From: Tridacna crocea
Lineage: Eukaryota; Mollusca; Bivalvia; Cardiida; Cardiidae
Direction: 5' to 3'
DNA: 64,000 nt
Assembly: GCA_943736015.1 (NCBI GenBank)
Contig: OX031068.1
Coordinates: 29,396,296-29,460,295 of the forward strand
Shown: positions 1-11,615 of the stretch, one piece after another
How positions within the stretch are numbered: the first letter of the stretch is position 1
Layout of the letters: every line of letters starts with the position of its first letter
Made by a program: the position numbers and the translations under genes
The notes under the pieces: generated by a model
Database searches by the model: none
What the model was told of the DNA's origin: nothing
The model's input: the letters and a program-made list of their open reading frames with translations, nothing else

Positions 1-744
1 AGCTGTGGGGACAGAACTTTGGCCGTCCCCCCCCAGCTAAAAGACCTAAATGGTAAAAAATAACCATATTGGAAGCTCTGAAAACTATATAACTATAACT
101 ATTTTCTTACCTGTAAAAATTGACTCCATAGGGATAAAAATTTGAATCTTCCTGCCAACACTATATTCCAATATGCTATTGCCATATCTAAATCTGTGTA
201 GGAAAGAAATATTGAATTATATGACATGCCTGCATGCGAAAAGGAACATTTGGATATTTGCATCAAGTGTCATCTCCAATCAGTCTGCACATTTGCACAG
301 GCTGATCCAAGAAAACACTGTCTGATCAAGTATGATTTTTTATTTCCCTCGAACCTACTAGGGGACAAAATCTAATATTGTAGTTTTTATTTTTATAAGA
401 AATGTATAATAATGTACATGCGCTTTCGGCTGTACAACCGCCTTCTTCTAGTGTGATCCTGTGATACAATGCCTGCAGTAATGTTCGAAGAAATAATATT
501 ATAATGTTAAAAGAAACGGGTATTTTTCATCACTCTATCTGTAACATCTGTAGTATGCAGCTGAACTGATGAAATTGAGAAACACAGCCAAATCATTGCT
601 ATTATAAGGTTATTTTGGCTGCGGACCACAGATTCAAGATCAGACTGCACATTCTAAGCAGTCTGATAGAGGGCACAGTCCTATCTTGACTTACATTATC
701 TGCTAAAAGCAACTTTTAGGCATTCCATCAAGCAATTGCACCAC
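1..744. other. Non-coding, no gene seen
   Basis: Downstream intron of the DCUN1D-like gene. Two decayed copies of the AGATCAGACTGCACA short palindrome are visible (about 275-330 and 630-690). No exon with convincing splice sites was found. Confidence 0.5.
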
Positions 745-997
745 TTAACTCTTTACCACACAATTCCGGCTTTTAACGACCTGGGGGAAGAAAACTTTTG
801 AAAAAATTGTAGGAAAAGGAGAGAAAATGCTGGTAACCAGCATTCTCTCCTTTTCCCACCATGTTTACTATCCTTCCAAAATCAAAATTTCAATTTTTGG
901 GTCACTTTTATTTCGTCATCTGCAAATGCTTTGCATATGAACTGGTCCAAATTTTTGCCGTTTGGTAGAGTTAACAATGTATAAATGAATATGTTAC

Positions 998-1128
998 CTA
1001 ATCCTTTTTGCCCTGGATTTTTGGCATAATTAAATGTAAATTGGTAAAAGTCTTTAAAATTTGATGCATCCCGAATTTCACGTTCCATTTCTGGAAACTT
1101 CATTTTCAGCTTATCTACTGTATCACAT
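998..1128 (-). CDS. DCUN1D1-like: DCUN1D1/2-like, exon 4 (PONY domain, partial gene)
   Basis: This 131-nt exon encodes [20 protein letters not shown] and then the strongly conserved [20 protein letters not shown] plus one base. The acceptor is TTATCATTTCAG (1129-1131), the donor TTAG|GTAACA (996-998). The remaining PONY exons (cullin-binding C-terminal half) should lie to the left of base 1; I saw no candidate between 1 and 997. A PT1 MITE (745-974) begins 22 bp past the donor on the coding strand. Confidence 0.95.
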
Positions 1129-1342
1129 CTGAAATGATAAGAAGGGAAGTCATCATTATTCATTACTATCACCAATGTCATAAGCCCTTTTGATAACAAT
1201 ATGCGAAAAAGAGACACTAATAGAGAAATACAATTGTACTAACCTTTATATCATGTTGAAGATCAATTTTGCTACCAACTTGCTTTATTGGTAATTTGGT
1301 ATGATTCAACCGCTAAACCCTTGTAATAAGTTATAACAAACA

Positions 1343-1463
1343 GAAGCCCAGATAGAGGGGGTGATTTTGATTTCCATATTGAATATATTAGAAACTCTCC
1401 ACTTAACCCTGTAATACAGGTACTCATTAGAATCGTCTCAATGAGACAATTCTAATGAGTACC
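1343..1463. repeat. Dispersed repeat ending in a palindrome
   Basis: Matches 12216-12335 in the same orientation (CCAGATAGAG..GTGATTTTGATT and GTATCGTCTCAATGA blocks). The end, 1419-1463, is a near-perfect palindrome built on GGTACTCATTAGAAT and its complement. Confidence 0.6.
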
Positions 1464-1585
1464 CATAAGATTGGGTTTGGAAGAGAAATTATGGATTTAG
1501 AATACCATCAATCCCTCTTATCTAGAACCCTGGACAAAGGTACAAAATACAAATCAATCATACCCAGATAGATTCCGGCTGGCTG

Positions 1586-1621
1586 GTTAGCTGTCTGAGC
1601 CTGGTAGCTCAGACAGCTAAC
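1586..1621. repeat. Perfect 15-bp inverted repeat, 6-nt loop
   Basis: GTTAGCTGTCTGAGC, then CTGGTA, then the exact complement. Lies in a DCUN1D-like intron; no terminator-like T run. Function unknown. Confidence 0.7.
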
Positions 1622-2291
1622 ATCCACAGCCTAAAACTAAGAAGCTCTGTTCTGAGCTTGGCCAAATTCTTTTAAGAAACTAATGACAGTCTTTGCGACA
1701 GGATTCATACCTTAGTCACTAAAAAAGCTATTTTCAAGATGGTAATGTAGGAAAGCTAATAGCATGAAAAGAATTTTGTGAATAGTGCTCTTAAAGAGGC
1801 TCTCAAGGAGAGCGTGGATAGACGCACTGGATGCTAAAATACAAATTTACTACTCCACAAACCAAATAATCAAGTTTGTCAGGTTTGAAAGTAAGTTTTG
1901 GAAAGAATAAGAAATCGATAAAATATTTTTCATAACTTTATCTGAACCACTCTCGACTCTCAATGAGAACTTTTTTTTTAATCTTTTTCTTACTTTGTCA
2001 ATCAGATGGCTTGGCAAACCTGACAGTGTAGATTCAGTGCAGACTGCACATTTTGTCCAATCTGATTTTGATCTACACTGTAAAAAAAGCAACTAAAGTT
2101 ATCTTTATCACTATCATTCAAGTTTGAGGATCAAGCTCTTATACAAAAAAATTGCATCCCAGTCAGTGTATTCATGACTGGGTGGATACTGCTTTAAATT
2201 AAAGTTTAATATAAAATAATCTGCCAGCTTGTTTTTTTGTAAGTTTGACTGATTTTATTGTCTTCTTAGTCTGTCCATGCGACTGTCACTT

Positions 2292-2440
2292 TTCTCTCTC
2301 TCTCTTTCTCTCTTCTCACTCTCTGATTCATTATCTGAGAGGTTTATCATTACATAATCTAAGTCTTCCTACGTAAATTCACACAGTATTGCTACCCCCA
2401 TCTCGCTGTCTGTCTCTCTCTCTCTCCATCTCTAATTCAT
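2292..2440. repeat. CT-rich microsatellite pair
   Basis: Two CTCTCT runs (about 2293-2325 and 2411-2432) lie directly downstream of the DCUN1D exon 3 donor on the coding strand. Confidence 0.6.
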
Positions 2441-2443
2441 TAC

Positions 2444-2612
2444 CCGAGGTCTGTCATTCCAGTAATAAATTCTTCCTTTGTGAATTCACACTGTGTTGCT
2501 GCCTTGAATTTCCAAGCTATGAGAAGAACTAATCTGGATTCTGGGTTCAAGCTCAAATCCTCCAAAAACTTCATAACTCCATCCACAAGCATCTTGTCTT
2601 CTTCATGAGGGT
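2444..2612 (-). CDS. DCUN1D1-like: DCUN1D1/2-like, exon 3 (PONY domain start)
   Basis: This 169-nt exon encodes (D)[19 protein letters not shown], then [20 protein letters not shown] and ends in ITGMTDL plus GG. It is the first half of the DCUN1 (PONY) domain; the [12 protein letters not shown] block is characteristic of DCUN1D1/2. The acceptor reads AATTTTTGACAG and the donor CTCGG|GTAATG. Phases fit both neighbours: the leading AC completes GAC (Asp), and the trailing GG plus the next exon's A gives Gly before Cys-Asp. The 4.5-kb intron upstream (2613-7128) holds the foldback element at 3947-6775. Confidence 0.95.
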
Positions 2613-3009
2613 CTGTCAAAAATTTAGGTAAAAACAAAACTTTAAAATTTGAACCATTTACAAAAAAAAAGAAATCTCATGTTCTTACCATCCTTTGGGA
2701 AAAGGCCTTTTGGAAACAGCACAGAATCCAAAAAAGGATTAAACAAAGGTAACCAGAATTTACTTCTTTCCCAGTATTGTTTTCTATCCTTTCAATGAGA
2801 AACATCATCATTTGTGCCCAAATTACTGCATTGTATGCAAAATAAATGCTTTGAATTTGGACAGGTTTGATGTGTTTTGTATGCTGGTACAAAGTGAACA
2901 GAGTCCCTTCCTACTACAACTCTGCTTGCCTTTGCAAACAGTTTAACCTCAAAGTTTAAGATAAAATAAAAATAAAAAAAAAGTTCTGATCTTCTGTCCC
3001 CATTTTCCT

Positions 3010-3190
3010 TTAAGACACAATCCAGAATTAAAATGATCCTGAGGAAGAAAGCTTTTGAAAAACATTGTGGGCAAAGGAGAAAATGCTGGCAAGTTGGGAA
3101 CCAGCATTTTCTCCTTTTCCCATGATGTTTTCAAAAATCCTTTTCCTCTGAAAAGCGAACCACATTTTATCCTTTTACCGAGTGCTTTAA
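3010..3190 (+). mobile_element. PT1 MITE, decayed, possible short-short copy
   Basis: Both sides of the core (3061-3127) look like short arms: GAGGAAGAAAGCTTTTGAAA on the left and TTTTCAAAAATCC..CTCTG on the right. The core itself has an extra AAGTTGGG at its centre. Confidence 0.5.
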
Positions 3191-3209
3191 GAAACCCCCT
3201 TCTTCGGCA

Positions 3210-3560
3210 TTGTCTGCGCATGTCATAGTCTTCAAAGATTCAACTGTCCTATATGACGCATCACTAACCCCAAAAGCGGGCTGACTGTAATATTACGCTC
3301 TATAAAGTAGTAATGAAGAAAATAGCTTTTATCAATACATTTGAGTAGAAATGAGACCTGCTTCAGCTCAAGATTTCTCTAGACTGCTGATCATAGCTGA
3401 GTGAATTGCAAGAGGTAGCGTTTTATTAACTAAATGTTTATTTTAGTTTGAAATTCAAAGTAATGGTTGTCGTGTAGGAAAGTGGTTCGGTTCTGTACCC
3501 AGGATGCCCAAATTAGATAGATGAGTATTTATAGAATGCCATCTAGTGGGAGATAATGCC
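3210..3560 (+). repeat. About 350-bp dispersed repeat (inverted partner at 54.5 kb)
   Basis: Reads TGTCTGCGCATGTCATA, then TATATGACGCATCAC, ending CCATCTAGTGGGAGATAATG. The complement of this whole series occurs at 54526-54872 in the same order. No coding potential; family not recognised. Confidence 0.75.
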
Positions 3561-3904
3561 TTCTTCTGGTCGGGAAAACAGAGGTTCGGAAAATGGTTGG
3601 CTTGATATAAGATAAAGTTATCTATGTCATACCGTTCATATAAAAATGGTTTTCTTACTTCTCAAGGAAAAATATCTGCATGCATTCGTGAGAAAAAAAT
3701 TATTTACTTCGAACTTATTTACTTTTCATTGAATCTAAATCAATTTCATACACCTTTTATCTATCACAAGTTACCATTGTTTCCAGAAAAGTTTAACCAA
3801 TATTCATGCAATGCTCATGATAACATTTGTAGCTAAAAAAGTATAACTGCTCATCACGGGACCTACGTAGGACCTGGAATCTCCGATTAGAGGCCACCAA
3901 TGCT

Positions 3905-3946
3905 CTAACCCTACACAATCCTGATATTTAAAACCTGTATAGTAAA
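3905..3946 (+). mobile_element. PT1 MITE, left fragment split by the foldback insertion
   Basis: AACCCTACACAATCCTGA matches the short-arm start of PT1. The copy resumes at 6776 after the foldback element; the two halves share the duplicated ATAGTAAA. Confidence 0.6.
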
Positions 3947-4411
3947 CGGTCATACTAAAATACGCCCTACGGGAAAAATTCGCCCTACGACGCCCTACGA
4001 AACAAATTATCGCCCTACGGGTATATAGATTGTGTCGGATGGAATTAATTACTTATACCTTTTAAAATATACTTTATCTAACATGTCTTCAAATATCATG
4101 ACTTTATTTTGTGTAATTTTGGAGATATTTGATCGATAGTTTTCGTTCTGACGATCGCTGACAGGTGCTCTATAGCCCTACCACTTTACATCTCGCCCAA
4201 CTTGTTTTAAAGTGTTAGTTTCATTACTTAATACTATATTTAGTTAAAATGATGTATAATTTGACTGATTCTTATTTATTTCTCATTTATTTACAGGTTT
4301 TTCTGATGTTCCAATCGGTATAAAGCCCAGAATCGTACACATTCAAAGGGAAATAATTTGATAAACACAATTACAGATAGAGTTACCCTTTGTCAGATAG
4401 ACCAATCTCAA

Positions 4412-4665
4412 GTTCGCCCTACGGGTAAAATTCGCCCTACAACGCCCTACGAAACAAATTATTTGCCCTACGGGTATATGAACCGTGTCGGATGGAATTA
4501 ATTACTTATAATCTACCTTTTAAAATATACTTTATCTAACATGTCTTCAAATATCATGAATTTATTTTATGTAATTTTGGAGATATTTGATCGATAGTTT
4601 TCGTTCTGACGATGGCTGACAGGTGCTCTATATGCCCTACCACTTTACATCTCACTTTACACAGA
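4412..4665 (+). repeat. Inner left copy of the foldback terminal block
   Basis: Repeats the left end (3956-4203) with CGCCCTACG motifs, GTGTCGGATGGAATTAATTA and GATCGATAGTTTTCGTTCTG in the same order. Confidence 0.8.
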
Positions 4666-4944
4666 ATGTACAGTCTGATCTTGGATCTACTCTGTCCATT
4701 ATTTTGTTACATATTCTGGCAAAAACCCTTTGGTACAGCAACATTTTAGATTTTTTCCTATTTAAAAATGTCTCTTGTATTAATTCAGCACTTGAAGGGT
4801 AAAACCACCTGCAGAAAGAAGGTCGTTGAAAATATTGTCTGAAACGACGAAATTACTGGTTATCAAAACTTAAGTTCTAAACCAAGATATCACAATTTCC
4901 TACATATAGCGTTATCCTTTGTCAGATCGACCAATCTCAAGTCA

Positions 4945-5167
4945 TTAAATCTTTACCAAAGTACAAAATATCAGTTGATCTCGCTAAAAGCATCTGTACA
5001 CGACAATTTCAGTGAGGCTCAAATGGTGTAATTTTTCTTTGATAGTGTAGAAAACATTGTGAAAAAAGTAGGAAATGCTGGCGACATTTTCTTCTTTTCC
5101 CACAATGTTTTCAAAAGGCTTCTTCCCCAGGAACATCAAAAGTCGGCATTGTGTGGTAAAGGGTTAA
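4945..5167 (-). mobile_element. PT1 MITE inside the foldback element
   Basis: TTAA at both ends. The right side of the core is shortened (GCTGGCGACATTTTC), so the palindrome is imperfect. Decayed PT1-like cores also occur at 4800-4870, 5167-5245 and 5330-5400. Confidence 0.75.
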
Positions 5168-5909
5168 CTTAAAATACCTTGAGAAAGACAGCCGTTAAAA
5201 ACATTGTCTAATACGACAAAAATACTGGTTACCAACATTTACACAGTAAATCAAGATCTTGACTAGATCGGTCGCTTCTTCGATATATCCCAATTATACT
5301 TTTAAAATCACATTTTTTTACCTGTCTACAGACGCTGTATCTTGAAAACATTGCGGAAAACAGAGAAATTGCGCGTAACGACCAATTTCTCAATTACCAA
5401 GCGGTATCTATCATATCACTAAACTCAGACTTATCTTACTAATATTACATTACCACTTTCTTTTGTTCTTGGTTTAGAGTTTTTCTGTGAAATTGTTGAG
5501 ATTATGTAATTTTCGCCAAACAACAAATTATTACAGTTACGATTGGAAATTATGTTTGAGCGTATCTAATCAACGAATTAATGTCTTATTAAAGGATTTA
5601 AATTGGTAATTAAAGTTGATCATTCAGACGATTGTAAAAGAATCAAATATTCATGTTCGCAGTTAGAATGAGTAACAAATGTCAGCTGAAGTGGTCGTTA
5701 TGACTAGGGTTCATATCTTTGAAGGACAACTCTGTCTCTAGGTGTTTATCAAATTAATTCCTCTGAAAATACCATTTGGGTGGATGTTTTCATCTGGAAC
5801 ATGAATAAAACCTAAAACTAAACTAAGAATAATTAATAATGAGTGAAAGCGAAAACACTATTTCAAACTACGGATAGAATTAATTGGTAAAATATCGCAC
5901 GAAAACAAG

Positions 5910-6150
5910 TAGGGCGAGCGTTTAAAGTGGTAGGGCGTATAGAGCAACTGTCACCCAACCTCGTTACGAAAACTATCGATCAAGTATTTCCAAAATTATA
6001 CAAAATAAAGTCATGATAATTTAGGTATGTTAGAAAATGCATATTTTAGAAGATATAAGTAATGGATTCGATCTGAAATAGTGCACAAACACGTAGGGCG
6101 ATAAATTATATGTAGGGCGTCGTAGGGCGAATTTTTCCTGTAGGGATATA
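5910..6150 (-). repeat. Inner right copy of the foldback terminal block
   Basis: Complement of the left block, with GTAGGGCG motifs and GAAAACTATCGATCAA; more diverged than the outer copy. Confidence 0.75.
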
Positions 6151-6219
6151 TAGATTTTCATATGGGCCACTATCAAAGAGGGGTTTAAATAGAAGGGTTA
6201 TTGTCTCATTTTTTGTCTG

Positions 6220-6315
6220 CCTATCCGTAGGAAAAGAAAAATATGCTGGTTACCAATATTTTCTACCTTTCCAACAATGTTTTCTACAGCCTTCTCAAGG
6301 TTGTCATGACTATAT
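6220..6315 (+). mobile_element. PT1 core remnant
   Basis: Only the core survives (GCTGGTTACCAATATTTTC) with a partial right flank; lies between the two right-hand foldback blocks. Confidence 0.4.
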
Positions 6316-6775
6316 AGATCATATCCATAAAAGATAACTCTTTTTTTAGGTAGTTGTGTTTATCAAGTTATCTCCCTTTGAATCTCATATGCGTGGATGT
6401 TTTAGTCTGAAACATCAATAAAACCAAGAGATAAACAACATACAAGTTAGATTTAGTTAGAAGAAACATTAATCTATGAGTAGCAATACTTTTTTTGTGA
6501 AAATATCACCCGAAAAGAAGTAGGGCGAGAGTTGAAGTGGTAGGGCGTATAGAGCACCTGTCAGCGATTGTCAGAACGAAAACTATCGATCAAATATCTC
6601 CAAAATTACACAAAATAAAGTTATGACTCTTGAAGACATGTTCGATAACGTATATTTTAAAAGGTATAAGTAATTAATTCCATCCGACACAGTCCATATA
6701 CCCGTAGGGCAATAATTTGTTTCATAGGGCGTCGTAGGGCGAATTTTTCCTGTAGGGCGTATTTTAGTATGACCC

Positions 6776-6957
6776 ATAGTAAAGGACTTTTGAGAAAGAG
6801 TACATTGTGAAAAATTAAGAAAATGCTGGTATAACCAGCAATTATTTTTTTCCTTTTTCCCATAATGTTTTCTACTCTATTAAAGTCTAAATCCATCATT
6901 TGAGCTACGGTTGAATTGTCTTTTAAATTGTCTTTTAGCTGTTTAATAAAGAGTTAA
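6776..6957 (+). mobile_element. PT1 MITE, right portion of the copy split at 3946
   Basis: Continues short arm, core and long arm to GAGTTAA. The core has gained AT at its centre (GGTATAACC) and an AT-rich expansion in the right arm. Confidence 0.6.
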
Positions 6958-7128
6958 TAGTCCTAACCTTGAAACACCATATATACCATTTGATGCAGGT
7001 ACTTAGAATGAAGATCTTTGTATATGGCAGCTAAAAATAATTGAAAAATTCTGCACCTTACAACGATTACCAATGTCCATTTGATCAGTTAAGAGTGGGT
7101 GGGGTAATTATTTACAATTTATCCGAAC

Positions 7129-7342
7129 CTTTGTATCTATTCCAGAGTGTTTCAAGGCGCTTTTTCTCGACTGTCGGTCGTGAAGTCTCATTGTATTTGT
7201 CAGGATTTTGAAAGTAGTTATCCACAGCTACGTCTAATTTCCAGTCATGACAGCTTAGACAGTGAATCCCGGTTTTCTCTGTAGTTTGGGTGAAGGCTAT
7301 AAACTGCCTCACTTTATCTCGCTGTGAGCTTTTCAGCTTGTG
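7129..7342 (-). CDS. DCUN1D1-like: DCUN1D1/2-like, exon 2 (N-terminal UBA-like part)
   Basis: DCN1-like proteins bind cullin and UBC12 and stimulate NEDD8 transfer to cullins. This 214-nt exon encodes 71 residues beginning HKLKSSQRDKVRQFIAFTQ, continuing through CHDWKLDVAVDNYFQNP and ending LETLWNRYK plus one base; this closely follows the N-terminus of animal DCUN1D1/2, a UBA-like domain leading into the PONY domain. The acceptor is TTAATTTTCAG at 7343-7345 and the donor AAAG|GTTCGG at 7127-7129. The exon starts in phase 0, so the initiator ATG must end an upstream exon (higher coordinates), as expected for the family's short first exon; I could not locate it. The last base G joins the next exon's AC to give the conserved Asp of the Tyr-Lys-Asp-Pro segment. 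Assignment to DCUN1D1/2 rather than DCUN1D3/4/5 rests on this N-terminus and the AATQCEF motif of the next exon. Confidence 0.93.
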
Positions 7343-8349
7343 CTGAAAATTAAAAGCGTATAGAAATTAAGAAATAGACATATTTAGAAGGGATATTTAA
7401 AGTATCAGTAGATGAAAGAGGCGAATAAAAGAATTGTCAGACTAAAAGTGGTGCTCAACCTACCATAATTTCGTAGTTTCTTGATTGAGGTATAGTGGAC
7501 TAATAAGTTGTGGACTAGAATTGTGTACACATGTCGTTATCGTCTCAAGCAATAAACATAATTATCGTACTCTGTCCAGAGACTGATTTTTAGGCGAAAA
7601 AAAAAAGAATGATTTTCGAAAAATCTTTTTGATACCTTAAAAATCGGATCTCTAAACTTTTTTTGCGGGGTGGGGGGGCAGTGTAGATAAAGATCAGATT
7701 CAAGAAAATCCATAAGATCGTAACTTTGATCAACTATCTCTTTTTTTTTTTTAGTAAAAATGTTCAAGGTTGCAACTTTCTCGATCTTTTCCTTAATAAT
7801 ATGAAACGTCCAATTTAAATGGGTAATGTAATTTCCACAGGAAAGAGTTTTTTTTTTTTTTTGATTTCAAGACTGTAAAACTGTAGAACTGCGCTGATCT
7901 TGAGTAATACGCATTCGTAATGTTCAGTTGAATCTTGATTTTCAATATTCAACAGTCTTTACTGAAAGTAATATTCAGTCTAGCATGCTTTGGTTAGCTC
8001 TGTCCAGGTGTTCACAGCATTCACAGATACATAATTTTACACTTTTAAAATTCTTAAAGATTTCCTTTTCATACCAGTGCAATCCTTGCAATTGAAATAT
8101 AGAGTATTTTGAGAAATTATTTAATTTATAGTTATCTTGTGTAAGAAATACATGTATAGAGATAATATACAGCCAGTGTTGCTTTGACAGAGCTGCCAAA
8201 CCAGGGAAAGTATACCATTAGGTCTAATGCAATTTATTGTATGCAGTCTGATCTTCATTCATCATATCTCTTTTTGTCATATTTTGTTATTTATAAGCGT
8301 AACAGGAAAGTAAGGTAACAAACAAAAATGATGATGATGGTGATGATGG

Positions 8350-8380
<31 letters not shown>

Positions 8381-8935
8381 GTGTTACTTACTTTTCTTTT
8401 CAAAGATTTTTTTTTTGTTTTTGGCCTCAAAGCTTTTTGTCCGAATCCGACTTCGTGTGCGATCCGAAAAAATATCTTCAAAATTTAATCAATGAGATTT
8501 TAGCCCCAGTCCATTTATCACAAGCGTTTATCAACCTGGATCTTCAAGCGTTTCTCAACTGAGACTAGAATTTCCGTATACGGAAGTCTGAGAGTTTTCT
8601 TGAAATAAACTAACTTGTGAATAGTTTATCTCCGCAATGTTCTACTACAGCTTGTCACAGGTATTTAATCTCGTTGACTTTCAATCATTTTGATCGATAC
8701 CGGATTTAAGAGTGAAGACTCTCAAGGCTAGTCTGTCAAAGTTCCTCTCTGTTTGACAGTGTGTCGTTGACTTCCGCTAAGAAAATAATGCCCCAAAACG
8801 GGTGTAGTGAAAACCCGAATTCTACCAAAGTCTTTCACTGTCAGATAAATGAATTCCACATTCCTCGAGGCTTAAAATACATTTTTGTCACCACTGAGCA
8901 TGATTTTGTGATAGATCAGCATAAGTAAGCAGATG
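7343..8935. other. Intron or 5' region of the DCUN1D-like gene, no exon found
   Basis: Should hold or lead to the start exon of the DCUN1D-like gene. I see poly-T runs and one microsatellite but no convincing ATG-plus-donor on the minus strand. Confidence 0.4.
8328..8379. repeat. (GAT)n microsatellite
   Basis: About 17 GAT triplets with two GGT interruptions. The open serine run on the minus strand is a by-product. Confidence 0.9.
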
Positions 8936-9773
8936 CAGGGTTCGAAATTCCCACATAATGACGTATTTACTCGCAAAATGCAAGCCAGAATTGGAAAATG
9001 CGAGTTGAAATTTCAAGCACTTGCAAAAAAATGCGAGTGCAAATTATTGAAGAACAGTTACCAAATGTACTAAATTTCATATGTGAATACAAAAAAAAGG
9101 GTAATTCTTTTTGTTCTGAATAAACATCGGTCATATCGCACTGAGAACACCCTTCGACGGATGTAGATAATTTTACATGTCGCCATTGAAGCCTCCGGCT
9201 TGTCGTTCGTTACCCGAGTTTCGTGAGGCAAGTGCGTTCGTCTGCACTCGCAGCCGATACTGAGGTTTTGCGTTTTTTATACGGAAAAAACGGTAGGCGA
9301 ATTCAATCTCTAATTTTAAACAAAAACATTTGACAATCTTTCATGAAAAGATAAATTATTGCGCACAAATAGCAACGAGAAGCAAGTCAGACGTTGTGGA
9401 CTCGCTAAACCATTTACCGGACATGCAGATATTCGGATGTTACACGTCCTTTTTTCATTTACAAAATCGTCCACCAGTGTAAGATTGGTAGAAATTTAAC
9501 CGCGCATTAGAACAGAAATTCAACTAAAATTGAATTGATTGTTAAATGAAGGTTTTAATGTCAATTAACATTCCTTTTGTTTGGTTGTTGTCTCGGGTTG
9601 ACAGGTTACGTAATAGAATAGAATTGAATAGTTTTTACCGGCCATTCGTTCTTTACAATTGGTAGGCAAGCTGAGCTTAAAAAAAATGCGAGTCCAGTTT
9701 TAATTTTGCAAGTGGAAATAAAAGCTACTTGCTAAAATTTGCAAGTGGATAAAAAAATGAAATTCGAACCCTG
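8936..9773. mobile_element. TIR element with CAGGGTTCGAA ends, non-autonomous
   Basis: Ends are CAGGGTTCGAAATT and its near complement AATTCGAACCCTG, flanked by AGATG on both sides (8931-8935, 9774-9778). Inside each end, TGCGAGT/TTGCAAGT-type motifs repeat. The CAGGG-type end resembles hAT elements, but the visible duplication is 5 bp rather than 8. No transposase frame. Confidence 0.6.
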
Positions 9774-10038
9774 AGATGGTGTTTCTATTCACAGTCTGAT
9801 CAGACTGCACAAAAGATGCCAGCTGATCTTGACCTATGCCATCTGCTAAAGATGTCTAGGACAGTAGTGGCAATGATAGAGTTAAAGGCCAGTAAAGTAA
9901 ACAGGATTAGTGACCTATTGCCGTTTTTCTGGCTTTAAAATCCATTTTTCTTCCAGCAAAGTTCTAACTGCAGGACTGACCATTAACCGACAGATTGCCA
10001 GTTTTTTGCAATAAATTCTTTAATCTAAATGCTATGAT

Positions 10039-10269
10039 TTAACCCATTACCACACAATCCCTACTTTTGACGCCCCTGAGAAAGAAGCCTTTAGAAAACA
10101 TTGTGGGAAAAGGAGAAAATGCTGGTAACTAGCATTTTCTCCTTTTCCCACAATGTTTTCTACCCTTCACAAAACAAATTTCAAAATTTACAGTCACTTT
10201 TATTTTGTAGTCTGCAAATGCTTTTGATTTGGACAAGCCTAAAATATTGTCGTTTGGTAATGAGTTTAA
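10039..10269 (+). mobile_element. PT1 MITE, intact
   Basis: TTAACCCATTACCA start and full core centred on GGTAACT/AGC; the end is GAGTTTAA. Followed within 50 bp by the C-rich minisatellite. Confidence 0.9.
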
Positions 10270-10310
10270 TCTATATATATTTTTTAACACCTACATTGGA
10301 GTCTAGGACA

Positions 10311-10575
10311 ATTCCCCCCCAGACAAATGCCCCCCGGACAACTCCCCCCGGACAACTCCCCCCTGGACCATTGCCCCCCAAGACAATTGCCCCCCGAGAC
10401 AATTACCCCCTGGACCATTACCCCCTGGACAACTGCCCCCCGGACAATTACCCCCTGGACAACTACCCCCCGGATGATTGCCCCCCAGACAAGTACCCCC
10501 CAGGAAATTGCCCTCCTAGGACAATTACCCCCCAGGACAATTGCCCCCCAAACAACTGCCCCCCAGACAATTACC
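10311..10575 (+). repeat. C-rich minisatellite, about 15-bp unit
   Basis: About 17 tandem units of the type CCCCCCGGACAATTG with CAACT/CAATT variants. Open frames through it (Pro-rich) are repeat artefacts. The complementary strand has G5-G7 runs. Confidence 0.9.
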
Positions 10576-10960
10576 TCCTTAAAAACACAAGGATGTTCAA
10601 ACCATCATATGCTTATAAGCAAATTTCATAGTGAAACTCGTCAAATTTGTGAGCACTTTTCCGACGGTCTACAATTTTTTTCGCAAACGGTTCTTCCTCC
10701 TCACATTCTGAATCAGAGGATTATGCCAACCGACGTATTTATCATCAAAATATCCGCAGAGAATTACACATTTAAACGCACCTCGTCTTGATTCCCTTCC
10801 TAATTCCAGCCTTACCCTAAAACCATCCATGCTGCATGCAACATGACAGAAATGAACAGTCATTGCGGAGCTTCTATAATGATGGAATCTCACTGTCCAG
10901 AATATGACTCCCAGCAAACCCACCATTATTAAATGTCAAATTCAACTCTAACCGTGGATC

Positions 10961-11615
10961 CCTGAAATTGACAGAATCTGATTTCAAGAAGGCGTTTCTG
11001 GTGGCCATATTGTAAATCGCAGCACTGCCATTTCGACAGGAACTTTCCTCTAGTCACACCCAACATACATAGAAAAAATCAATATGAAAAAGTTTTCACT
11101 GAAATTGACAGAATATGATTTCAAGATGGCGGATCTGGCAGCGATACTGTTAATCAGAACGCGGCCATTTCCAAAAGGAAACTTCTTCTATAAATCTCCC
11201 CCAAAATACAAAAAAAAATCAACAAGATCAGACAAATGGTTCTACATGAAATTGACGGAATCTGATGTCAAGCTTGTGGCTCTTCGGCCATATATTCGAA
11301 AGGAAACTTCCTCTAGTCACCCCAAACACTCACACAAAAAGTCAATAAGTTCGGACATAACGGTTCTCACTGAAATTGATGGAATCTGATTTCAAGACTG
11401 CTGATCTGGCGGCCATATTGTAAATTGGGATGCGGCTATTTTAGATAGGAACCTCCTTTAGACACTCTCAAAATACACACAAAAAATCAAATTGATTGGA
11501 CCAGCTGCTTCTTTATAAATGATTGAAAATGGAAAGTTTATGGCATGACACCGACGGCGGACGGACGTGGGACGACATAATGCCCTGCTTCTTTTGAAGC
11601 GGTGGGATAAAAATC
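10961..11615 (+). mobile_element. Hairpin-tailed element with four internal tandem blocks
   Basis: Four blocks of 125-146 bp start TGAAATTGACAGAATCTGAT (10961, 11097, 11248, 11369), each followed by GGCGGCCATATT-like sequence. The element ends with GGCGGACGGACG and a hairpin, CCCTGCTTCTTTTGAAGCGG, then GATAAAAA. The same tail plan occurs at 58350-59118 and, inverted, at 62469. Confidence 0.6.

Larger units (their letters stand above)
3947..6775. mobile_element. Foldback DNA transposon, non-autonomous, CGCCCTACG-rich inverted ends
   Basis: The ends are inverted copies of about 250 bp, starting GGTCATACTAAAATACGCCC, flanked by the 8-bp duplication ATAGTAAA (3939-3946 and 6776-6783). Each end carries four or more CGCCCTACG motifs. 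A second, inner pair of the same block lies at 4412-4665 (+) and 5910-6150 (-). The middle holds a PT1 copy and decayed PT1 pieces but no transposase frame. Eight-bp duplications fit hAT or P-type transposases; long inverted ends with subterminal motif arrays also recall MULEs. Superfamily unresolved. Confidence 0.8.

Noticed and set aside
10101-10791. Proline/threonine-rich frames of 154-176 codons
   Set aside because: Reading through the CCCCCCGGACAATTG minisatellite in two frames; repeat artefact.
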